DNA from: Lytechinus pictus
Taxonomy: Eukaryota; Echinodermata; Echinoidea; Temnopleuroida; Toxopneustidae
NCBI RefSeq assembly: GCF_037042905.1
Contig: NC_087259.1
Coordinates: 21,796,001 to 21,860,000, forward strand
Reading direction: 5' to 3'
DNA: 64,000 nucleotides
Position numbers and translations under genes: made by a program. Below are positions 12,801-24,800 of this stretch, piece by piece (the first letter of the stretch is position 1; the number at the start of each line of letters is the position of its first letter). The notes under the pieces were generated by a model, which was not told the DNA's origin, made no database searches, and was given only the letters and a program-made list of their open reading frames with translations.

Positions 12801-15800
12801 TAAATAAAGACGAAATAAATAAATAGATATATATACTGTCCATTGCATGTTCTGGAATTAAATGTACACCTTTTATACTTGCTAGGCTGAATCCTATTTG
12901 TTTTGTACTCACTTATCCCAGAAGGGAGTTAACGAAATAAACTAAACTTGTGTGTCTCTCATGTTTTTCAGTGATGCAATGTGATAGTGTAAGATAATCA
13001 TCAACAATTAGTGTACAGTAGGAAAGGAAATGGCTGCTGAGATGTTATGGTACGGTGTAAACTCAAGCAATACACTGGTCAACACCATAACTATTATAAT
13101 CCACTAGTGTCAGCTACTGTTTCCGAGATGGTGAGACAAGGTGTAAACCCAAACACTACACATGTCAACACCAGACCTGTTACAATCTACTACAGTTATG
13201 ACAATGGTTGCTGAGATTAGGAGACACAGTGTAAACCCAAGCACTACACTTGTCAACACCAGACCCGTTACAATCATACAGTGTGGACTACATCCAGAAC
13301 TTGCTGCTGCCATTTCACAGCAAACTGGCAAGCTAAACTTTAAGTTGGGAGGCAGACAGAACCTGTTAAGGGCTACCAACTAGGAGCGTTGTACACTGTA
13401 CATCATTGATGAAGTAGCTAAGTACATGTATTTACTAGTTGAGATGTTGAGTTGAGATGATATGAATATCATAATTATTATTTCATTTGTTCAAGTGAAA
13501 CTTGCAACCATTGCAATTAGGAAATGTGTGTCATGACATGAAAGAATTAAATGGTTTTCCATCTAAAACTTCCCATTATTGTCTTTTCTCTCTTTTTTCT
13601 TTATCTGAGAGGAATGGATGCTTCACCTTTTAGAATGTTAACTGTTTTGTGAAATCAGCCCCTGTTATTGCAAACTGCTTGAGGATAAAGTTCTTACTTG
13701 AAGTAAGGTAGATCCACCTTATTCGCTGTGGTCCCTCGTTCCGATGTCCCAATGGTAAGATCGTACCCATCGGCTGAAAATGGACATCCCGTGAAAACAG
13801 CCCCTAGACTTGATGCTAACCTGACCGAGTACCCCCAGTACAGACCAGCCTCAAGCCTTGGTGCAGAGGGTGATACCACTTTACACGGAGAGAACTTGGA
13901 CGAAGCTTCTATATTGAATGATAGGGAGATTGCACGAATAGGTATTACCTTTTGAAAATTATGTAGAAACATGCATTCATCATACAAGAATAAGAAAATA
14001 ATTCATCCATGGATATAATAAATCATATTCTATTTCATTAATTGATGGATGGATGGATGTATATTGCAAATCACATTTGCTTAAGAAATAAAAAAAATAA
14101 TTAAATACAGAGATATACACTCCCCTCCAAAAGTTTGGGAACACCTGCATTCAGTGTGTGCTTTTATATACTTGGTAGACTTGATTGATATTGAGGCTCA
14201 TAGCATAGTTGAATTTTTGTTTTAAAGTGAAGATTATACAGCAGTGTAAATTTTGTTATTGATTCAAACAAATTTATACTCTCTTAAATGTCTGCCTACC
14301 AGTCAAGAAGGCATTCTTTCAAAATGCTAACTTATTTTATTACATGCAGTTATTGCAGTTATTCAGAGCTTTTACACTAAAACATGTGCAACTTCATTCA
14401 TTTTTCCTTTTCCTAGTTAGAAGTCATACACAAAAATAAAATCAAACAATACTCAGTGTTTCACAGATATGGAAAATTCGATGGAAAACTCGATGGGATT
14501 GAGATCTGGGGACTGGGGTGGCCAATCCATGATTTCCAGGACTTGCTTCTCTTCCTTTTTCTTCAAGTAGTCTTCGCTTAGTCTTGACATGTGTTTTGGG
14601 TCATTGTCCTGCTGGAAAACGAATCCTTCTCCGATCAGGCGTTTCCTTGAAGGGATGGCCTTCCGCTGTAGGATTGAATGATAGCCGTGCTGGTTGAGGA
14701 TACCCTCTACTCTGTGCAAGCTGCCTACCTTTCCTGCACTAAAGCAACCCCAAACCATGACATTACCACCACCATGTTTCACAGTTGGCTTGATGCACTG
14801 GGGTAGCATCTTTTCTCCCTTTCGCCATCTCACATAGGTACGTCGCTTGCTGCCAAACACCTCGAACTTTGATTCGTCAGACCAAAGAACCTTCTGTCAC
14901 TGCTCCAAAGACCAGTCTTTATGCTTCCTAGCCCAAGCAAGCCTTTTCTTCCGGTTCTTTTCTTTGAGGAGTGGTTTCCTTGAAGCCACACAGCCCATCA
15001 GCCCTGCTCCACAGAGACGTCTTCTAACAGTTGAAGAACATACAGGCATCTCATGGGTGTTGTTGAGCCCAGCTGTAATTTGTGGGCAAGTCAGACAACG
15101 GTTGCGCAGACTGCTCACCCGAATGTATTTATCTTCAGCAGGAGATGTTGTTTTTGGCCTACCACTTCGTCTCCTGTTCCCATTAGACCCAGTGGCCTCT
15201 TTGCGTTCCAGGCTGTAGTGAACCGCATGGATACTGATCTTGAGTTTCCTGGCTATTTCTTGCATGAAGTAGCCTTCTTTCCTCAAAACTACAATTGACT
15301 GACGTGTTTCCAAAGAAAGCTGTCTTGTCTTAGCCATTTTAATTTTGTGACTGACTTCTGACTAAGAAAACTAGCTGAATAGGCAAAATGAGTGAAGGTG
15401 CACTGGAATAAGTGTAAAAAACTCTGAATAACTTTTGAATTCATGAATTTCAAATTGCACTGATGTCTACTCCACTTCCATGTATTTTCTTTAAAGAAGG
15501 ATTAGGCATTTGTCAAGTTCAGATGTTTTCCAGGATAAAGATGCAGATTTCCATAAATTAACTGTCTTATGAACAATACTGAGCAACAAATTCTAAGGAC
15601 ATCTGCTGTAACATTCACAAAATATTGGGAAGAATTTCAGAAAAGAACCCCAAACAGAACAATGTTAAAAGAAGTAAGCATTTTTTAGAGAATGCCATCT
15701 TGACTGGTAGCCTGCCCTCTTTGGCAGCTGCACGTCCCTTAAGAGCTTTGAATTTGTATGAATCACTGATAAAATGTACACTGGTGTATAGCCTTCACTT

Positions 15801-18800
15801 TAAAACAAAAATACAGCTGTACTATGAGGCTTAACCTCAGTAAAGTCTACCAAAGTTCGAAGAACACACACTGAAGGCAGGTGTTCCCAAACTTTTGGAG
15901 GGGAGTGTACATGTACAGGTGATTTAAAAACCTGGCCTAAAATAAACACCAAGACATTGTATTTATTCAAAACTTATTGGCCTTGATTATTTAAGAAAGT
16001 TTATGCTCTAAAACATATAATAACATTATTAAGCGATGAGAATCTTAGGTCTGTGAGTGTGATTTTGTTTATATCAAGATTTAAAATGAACTTTATCATA
16101 TTAACTGTTCCTATCATCCTACCCCCCCCCCCCCGGAAAACCGTTTATTTTCTGGCATTGTATGCAAAGACCTAAAAATTCTGTCTTCCTCATCCCAAGA
16201 CATAAGGCAACATTTCTTTTTCAACATTAAAATTACATGGCCCATGGTTTTCCATTAACATATGCTATACCTTTGTTTTAATTTTCCGCTCACTTACACT
16301 TCAGAATGTATATTAATGGAATGACATGAAATATATTCTGCGCAGAATATCAAAGATACACAGTTCAAACTGTGAGTTAGATTTCATGCATGGAGACTGG
16401 AGATGATGGGCTCCCTTTTTTCAAATTCTTACCCTTCTTTGCGTTCATCTTGACCGTCACTCTGAGCCCTGCCTGCAGCTTCTTGTCAATCTCAACTTCC
16501 TGGGAAACAAACATAAAAATTGGACCAAACACTGGCGTAAATCCTTGCCCCACATCTATTGTTCAGGGAGGGGGCGCCATCTATTGTTCCACCCCCTGAC
16601 TGAACAATATGTGTGATGCAAGGAATTATGCCAGTGGGACCAAAAGAAAAGTTAGCTAGTTAATTTCAATATGATTTTACTTTGAGACTTTCGTGGAGCG
16701 TTGTGGCCCAGTGGATTTGTCTTCGGACTTTGAAACAGAGGGTCGTGGGTTCGAATCCCAGCCATGGCGTAATTTCCTTCAGCAAGAAACTGATCCACAG
16801 TGTGCTGCACTCAACCCAGGTGAGGTAAATGGGTACCGGTAGGAAGTGATTCCTTAAAAAGCTGTGTGCGCTATGAACGACTAGCTTAGCCGGGTAATAT
16901 AGGAGCGCCTTGAGCACCTAACAAGGTGGATATGTGCGCAATATAAATACCCTATATTATCATTATAAAGTATACAGAAACAAAGGAAGTATAACATTTA
17001 ATGAAGGTCTGGTCCCAAACAACCCAGGGCATGAAAAGCTATATTTGCTGCATACAGGTACCTTGAGGCCACTTTAGATTTGGTCCAGGGGTGTGGTATT
17101 TTGTACATGTAGAGTACATGTCGTGCATATGGTTTTATTTTACCTGATACCCGTTTTACTTTACCTTTAATATAATTACTCCAGTTCATAGTCATAAGAG
17201 CGAATGAAAGAAGAAGAATAAGACAGCATATTAGTATGTACACAGAGGTCCTGTTAGGATACCTGTATTACTTTTACCTCTAATATAGTTCACAGTCATA
17301 TGAGCAAATGATAGATGAGGAACAAGAGACATAAGAAAGTTAGGACCTCTGTAAGGCTTTCGGTTAATTCAAAAGATGATGGGGAATAAGACCCCACCAA
17401 AACTAATGGAGATTAGGTAAGGCCCGATCAAAGATAATTACAAGCCCTACAAAAAAGCACTAATATAGACTTTGAAGTGAACTTAGGATCTCCAAGCCAC
17501 AAGACCACTGGTCAGTCAATCATTGTACCACCACTCCTAATAGGTTTAGTTCCAATTGGTCCAATTACCAACTCGTCTACTATCATTTGGTCTATGGTCA
17601 GTTCGTCCGCTATCCACATGATCTAACTACCATTTCGTCCACTCACCATTTCGTCTAATAACCAGTTGGTCCAATAGCCATTTAGTCCAAATACCATTTC
17701 ATTCATTGGGCGAAATGAATGAAAATAAAATGGATATTACACTAACTGGTTATGAGACGAAATGGTCATAGACAAACTGGTGATTAGACAAAGTGATGAT
17801 TGGACCAAATGATTATTGGACCAAATGGTTGTTAGATGAAATGTTGATTGACTTGATGGCATTAGACTGAATGAAGGTACACCATGCAATGAGTGGACGA
17901 GTTGGCAATAGACGAATTGGAAATTTACCTCCTAATAAAGTAAAGAGAAAAGTTGTAAAAGACTACCTTGTAGAGTCCAACATTGACAAGAGAGCCATGC
18001 CCCTTAGCTACCGGTCTGTCTACCACCACACCCTCTCTGTAAGCTACTTCCTCATTGGCTCTGACATGATGTGGGCTGTCCAGGGGGTTCAGTAGACCTA
18101 TATCAATCAGGAAAGGACATATTGAGGCCAAATTAATCACCAGTGAAATTATTGAAAGGAATGCCACTAATAGAATTCATCAGAAACCTGTTTCATACGC
18201 AACTTTTACTCATGGTTTATTTTACTATGGTAATGGCAACTATACAATGCCTACTTTGCTTGTTGTACGCAAACAAATTTGAACCGTTGCAAGCACACAT
18301 ACCGTCCATAATTGTCAATTTGCATGGTCAGAAACGTGACGTCACTACGAAAATTAGGATTCAATGCATTGCGCTTATTAAATGGAGGTGCAATACGCAT
18401 AGGGCTTATTGGCTAAATGCGCACTGCTGCTGCAGATCAGGTTTTATGACAACAAATGCACAGTTTCTATAACAATCTATTTCAATTTTCAATTTGTTAT
18501 TGGCCTATAAACGAATGAAAGTTCATTTAAAAACCTAGCCATTATTACTAAACACATGATGACAAAACAAAACAATATTAGGTTAGATGAATGTTTTTGT
18601 TATTGTTTTACATGGGTTAATCCATTCTTTTAAACTTAGTACAGTTTGATGAGTAAGATCAATTACATTCTGTATTTCATACTTTACCTGCATACTGTAA
18701 ATCACTGTGTCTTGGAAAGAAGATTTTTCTCAAATACCTGCAGAAAAAAAACAGCCAACATCGTTTGATTAAAACCTGAAAAATTATTATTATTATCTCC

Positions 18801-21800
18801 AACTCACATTAATGTATTGCGTAACAAAAATAAGAAAGAAAAGACACAAAAAAGTGAAAATAGATATTTCTGACTCTGGTTTGTTCCTTGCAGGTATAAC
18901 TAGAATTTACGATCAGAATCAACAGCAATAAACTTATAACCTTCTTTAATTCATGACCGATGATGAGTGGTGTAAACAAACATAAAAAAGAATGGCATGA
19001 TGCAAATTTAATCTTAAAAGGTCAATTCCACCCAAGAGAAAAAGTTTGATTTGAACCAATAGAGTATGTATGAATTATAAATAAATTCATAAAGAATTGA
19101 CAATAAATAACTTCTTGACTGAACCACAAATCAATCAATGGGGGAGGAAGGGGGAGGGGTCAATGTACCCGCAGTTAAAACTACAGGTTAAAGTGCTTTG
19201 TTAATAAATGCGCGAAGTCAACTTTGCATAACCAGTTTGCCATTTTGCCACAGAAATGTTATTGTTTGAAAAGTGTAAACATTCGCTTGGAACTTACTGA
19301 GGACATTCCAGATACTGTAGGATCCTTGCCAATTGGACGTTAGCGTTCCCTTTCTTGCCAATACCGCTAAAGACTCCATCCGTGTTTTCTCTTGGAAAAA
19401 ATGTGATGAAAGTGCCAAAATTTGCTTTTAAAACCAATTTTTCAAAACTCAACCATCAAATAAACCATATATGCATGTACAGAAGTGAAAATTGTAAAGG
19501 AATCACAATGACAGTATAACTTGGCAAATTCAGCTTTGAACATTTATATATATATATATATATATAAATGTGTAAAGTTATACATGTACAACAGCTTTGG
19601 CAACTCTTTTTTATTTAAATATTGTAAAGAAATGGATGAAGAGAACAATGGTAGGCGTAGCTTAAATCAAGGTTCCCCAGAGCTATCTACCCTTTGGAAA
19701 AATTGGTGATGCCGAAAAAATGTCTCTGCCGGGAATCGAACCCGGGCCCCCAGCTTTGAACGCCGGTGCCTTAACCACTAGACCACAGAGACGGGTTAGT
19801 GGCTAGGGCGACCCCGATCCGATTGACCGTCAGATAGACAGATTTTCGACACTATACCAATTATAATTTCCTTTGTCGGGTGAAGGTGGGTTTCGAACAA
19901 TGACAAGCCGCCATGCTTCAGCTGGATCAAAGCTATTGCTTTGATACAGTACACGTATATATATATATATACTTTGCCAGTTTCGGGGGGTATTTACAGG
20001 AAACCTCTCTTTAAAGTTTATGAATAGTATTAGATAACACAAGGCATAAAACATAATGAAAGTGGCCTCATATTGCAAAATTTTCAAGAAAACATCATAC
20101 ACTCCATCCACACAATCTGGTGATTTTTTAGTACAATAACTTTGACGTCATAAATCAATTGATATAGTCTACGCAGTACTCCAATGATTTCTGTAGAGAG
20201 CTCCCTGCAAAGAATATGCACAAGGATCACAAACATAGTGTACTCTCAGGAACAAAATCCATTATTATCCGTATCAGACATCTGAGCAGGGCAACTTGAA
20301 TACATTATTGCCTGCTTAAAACTGGGATCAAGTGGTCGGTCAATAAGTTTCTATTTGTTTAACCACGGACAAATTTATTGCCCGCTCAGGAAAGTCTATG
20401 AGAAAATGCGTGGAAATGTAGCGGGCAATAAGGCAGAGCTAACATCCGGGTATTCTTCACGTTTTTGTACGTGGCCTTGAACAGCGCAGTGCTATACATC
20501 AAGATGAGACAACGCTGGACACTGCGTCCCCAGGCCAGGGACGCGTCATGTAAATTACGTCACAATGTTAAAGTTCATATGCCCCGTCTGCTCAACATAG
20601 ATTCCCATTCTTAATCTGTAAACTATCTAAATTTTCACGATTTTTGCTCTAGATGTCTGATTTGGTTAATAATAGCAATATTGACTGGCCTGGGGGTGAA
20701 AGGACATATAATGCCCTCACTAAATTGATATTACCCTCATCTATGACTCGGGCGATATAAATAGAGTTTGGGGGATAAATGTTGTATCGCCCCGAGGCCA
20801 GTCAATATTGCTTTAATTGTTTCTTCACATCAGTGACTTTCTTCAAGTGACCCACAAGACTCAATAATTTGTTCAGAAATGTGGAATGCAAATTGAAGCC
20901 ATTTATAAACAAATTTTGATCAAACAAATGTTACCTGTGTTTGTAATTTATGACCCAACATCATATTATAAATTCCTTTTCATTCTAGCGGACAAAATAG
21001 CTTAATATCCTATGTCACCTCTTCTAATATTTAGGGAAAATTGGATGGCGTTCAGCGAGTAACAATATTTCTACCCATTCCACGAAAATTGGTCATCCAA
21101 TATTTTTATTTAGATACCCCCACAAAGCTAAACATTAATTAATAAAGCAAAAAAAAAGTTTTTACTCCGCATTTTATGTCAATCCTGTAAATCATGAGCA
21201 TGGTGACTGAGTATTGTCATAAAAAAAAAAGAAATCTCTGTAAAGATGCGCATTTGAATTCGATAAATTGACGCAATCTCGCTCCTTTGCCACACCTCCT
21301 GGCAACTAATTTTCATTGTGACGTAACAATCGCTTCATGCGCACAATGATTTATTAACCAATTATAATCTTGTTGGCGGAACAAAATATTAATTTCATCC
21401 TATATGGAAAATATTGGATAGTTTTCATAGGCATACACATTAAAAATCAGTTTTAATATTTTTGTCTCTTTGAAACAACCTTGTAAGACGTCAAAATATA
21501 TTTGCGCCTTTAAGTCCTACATCTAAATAATAATAAACAATATATTTAATCATGATCAGTAGTCATGTAATTTACAATTTTTGTAATCATTGTCAATATT
21601 ATTATCATCTTAATTATTATGGCATTTTAGCACCTACAGGACCACCATCCTTGAAAAAAAAAGCCATTTTCTTTTCTTTCATTTCAAGACTAACCTAGCT
21701 GCAGCTCCAGACTCATCAAAGATGATTATCTCATCAATGTTGAAGATGGTTACAGCTCTGGCAATCTGAAAAACAAGTAGACAATGAGATCTAAATAATC

Positions 21801-24800
21801 AAATTGATAACAGTTTTTTCTTCTTTTAAAATGATTCAAATTCTTAACAGGAAAAGGAAAAAGTGATTGCAATCATATGGCAAAAAAAAAAAGCTTGCTT
21901 TATTCCCTTGATGTAAAAATATGTTTCTCCTATATTATAAAGTGTCTGTGACACTGTGTGTATCAATAAAACAATACAAACTTTGCAAATGTCCTCCAAA
22001 TCGAAAACAAAATACAACATGGAGATATTTTGTTTATTTCTAAGAATGTGTCTCTTCTATCAGCTGGTTCTATGATAATAAAAATATTATGCTGAGTGGG
22101 CATAACAAGATTGAAAGACCTTGATAATGGATGTTAATTGGAAGACTATTCCAACAAGGTAATTCACGAGCAATGAGTCTCCCCTGATTTCGCAATTAAT
22201 AAAACTGGCATAGAGGCATCAACTGAAGATTATTCAGTTGATCCCAATCCAAAATAAAACTACATCACAATAGGACTTTCCTTTGACATAATAATTTGAA
22301 TCAATTAACATGTGACAGCAAAGCGTACTTCGGGGGGGTGTTTCACAAAGATTTAAGTATGGCTTAGAGTCGCACTTAAATACCGAGTTGCGTACGGTAT
22401 GAAAGGCTTGACCGCATTGGTCAGATTGTGTCATGAGGACGCGCACTAATGCGTATCTATCAATAAGATCGCGCGTTGCATATCATGTACGCGTCGGCAT
22501 TTAAGTGCGACTTAAGTCATACTTAAATCTTTGTGAAACACTCCTCTGATTTGCTAAGAATTTGGCATGCCTGGGACCTTTAACTCATTAATACAACCAT
22601 GCTTTCAATCTTCAAGTTCCAACCCTACGTCTTTTGAGTGCTCTAGAAAACTGATGAAAAATTCACCAAGATGTTTCTCCCGGTGCAAAAGGCTTTGTTT
22701 ACCTAAACTAGGAATAAGTCAAGAACCTCCTGGCAAATATTCTGTACTAAAATACCTTGTATTATTTGTAAACATCAAGAATAAAAAATCTTTATTTTTA
22801 CAAATTTCTGAGACGCACTCTCCTCATACACACGTGTATTAGCCTGTGCACGTTAACCACAAACTCTGTACTTTGACAATTTCTCGCACATGGCTGTGCA
22901 TACATGCAAGCATATACAAACTCTCAACACGCCGCAGGCATCCCAAGCACTAACTTTGAATTTCACAGCAGAGCCTTGTATTTCCATCTCTAACTCTCAG
23001 TCTCCATAATATCCAAACTACAACAATGGCTTAAGGGTCATTTGCATCAAGCAAACTTTTGGCTATTAAAATAAATAACTCAATTTATCTCATCTCTCTT
23101 GGCTAATGTCTCTTCTGACACTGATACTCCATTCTCAACTTCCATCACCATTCACCCAATAACTACTACTGGTCAGGCAGTGCTGCAATAAATTAATCTA
23201 CATGTAAGAAAACATGATAACTGATTACGTGTAACTTGAACTTTAATATCAATTGCAATTTGTAGTCCACAACATTTCAACGCTTGTATATATATTCACA
23301 TTGAGCTCAGAAAATAAAAATCTTGTCCATCCCAAAAGATGTTAAAATTGTAATAAGTCTACAGCGTACCACAACCCTTTCTATAAAATTCCATTATTAA
23401 ACTAAACAGACCAACTCCAATATTCCCCTCATGGGAATAACGATAACCTGAACTCAAATTTCTAGCCACTATCATGTAAACATGACCACTCTGTCGGTCC
23501 GTGCCTAATAATCATTTCAATCACCACCGCTTATAGCAACTGGCCTCAGAGATGCAATCTCCCAGAAACTATGCATAAGAGAAATCTTTACTAAGAAACA
23601 CCTTTCTGTGTTTAACCTGGACCATTACTTTCAGAGTAAAAACTCTAGTATCACTTAAATGGATAGACATTATAGTGTCACGTTCTTCAACACCTGGAAC
23701 CTCTGAGAAAGGTGGGGGGGGGGGTAATAGTAACACCAGAGACTATTATGCAAGACTTAAACATTTAGAAAACATTAATAATTTCACCCACATCAAAACT
23801 AGTATAATATGTAATTATGTACATCTTGACCAATAGTCCACACAACAGGAATTATTTGCAGTATAATAAATAAATTTACAATGTCCATAGAATATTTCTG
23901 CAGTATAAAATATCCAAAGGTTTAAAATAAATAACAACTGTCTACACAAAGAATATTTTTGTACTGTCAAATGACCAAAGTGTCTAGATTTAGAATATTT
24001 TTGTACTGTCAAATGACCAGTTTCTAGACATTTTTACTTATTAGCATATTTATGTACTGTCATATTAAAGGAGAATGAAACCCTTGAAACCAGCTGAATC
24101 CATATCAAAGAGAAAAATCAAAGAAACATATTGTTGAAAGTTTGAGGAAGATTGAATGAATTATAAGAAAGTTATGAGCATTCGAATATTGAGATCACTA
24201 GTGCCATGTAGATCCTCCCAACGGCAATGCGACCAAGATCTGTGATATCACACACGTACAACTCCCTCATTACTTTAGTACTTATTTCACTTATATTCTC
24301 ACTTTTATAGAGTCTATCACAAGGTGAGGTGTTCTCTTTATGAGATGACAAGTACAGAGGTTTCACAACATTATATCATTGATGAATTGTTTGTCATATG
24401 ATTAGAATGAGCAAAAAGAGATGTTTTGGGGTATATTTTCAGTGTCCAAGTGGGAGAGTTGTACGTGTGTGACATCACAGATCTTGGTCGCATTGCCAAT
24501 GGGAGGATCTCCATAGCATTAGTGATCTCGACATTCAAATGCTCAAAACTTTTTTATTGCTAGTCCTATTTTACTCAAAGTTTTGTTGATCTTATTCTTT
24601 GATTTTTCTGCTTTCACAAAAGCTAACTTGCTCCAAGAGTTTCATTCTCCTTTAACAAAGTGTCTAGACGTAGAATATTTTTGTACTGTCAAATGACCAG
24701 AGTTTCTAGACGTAGAATATTTTTTACTGTCAAATGACCTAAGTGTCTACACTGAGAATATTTTTCTACCGTCAAATGACCAAAGTTTCTAGACTTAGAA

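Larger units (their letters stand above)
10083..13697. other. SPOUT1: SPOUT1 intron between exons 10 and 11
   Basis: Holds a reverse-oriented SINE, a six-unit 75-bp minisatellite, a candidate retroposon tail ending near 12825 and a three-unit repeat at about 13030-13290. 10083-10890 shows nothing recognisable. Confidence 0.6.
16500..17966. other. SPOUT1: SPOUT1 intron between exons 8 and 9
   Basis: Contains a near full-length SINE (16692-16967) and a TTGGTC foldback array (17535-17880). 16970-17530 has no recognised feature apart from a short local duplication (TTACCTTTAATATAATTACTCC near 17162 and TTACCTCTAATATAGTTCAC near 17275). Confidence 0.6.
19391..21694. other. SPOUT1: SPOUT1 intron between exons 5 and 6
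   Basis: Holds (TA)n runs at 19545-19566 and 19957-19970 and the tRNA-like gene at 19721-19792. 20690-20810 carries a short inverted pair (ATAGCAATATTGACTGGCCT against AGGCCAGTCAATATTGCTTT), so 20665-20815 is a probable small foldback element. No exon seen. Confidence 0.6.

Noticed and set aside
19721-19792. Selenocysteine tRNA
   Set aside because: Although the loop ends UUCAAA, the long variable arm and the extended acceptor stem of tRNA-Sec are absent.
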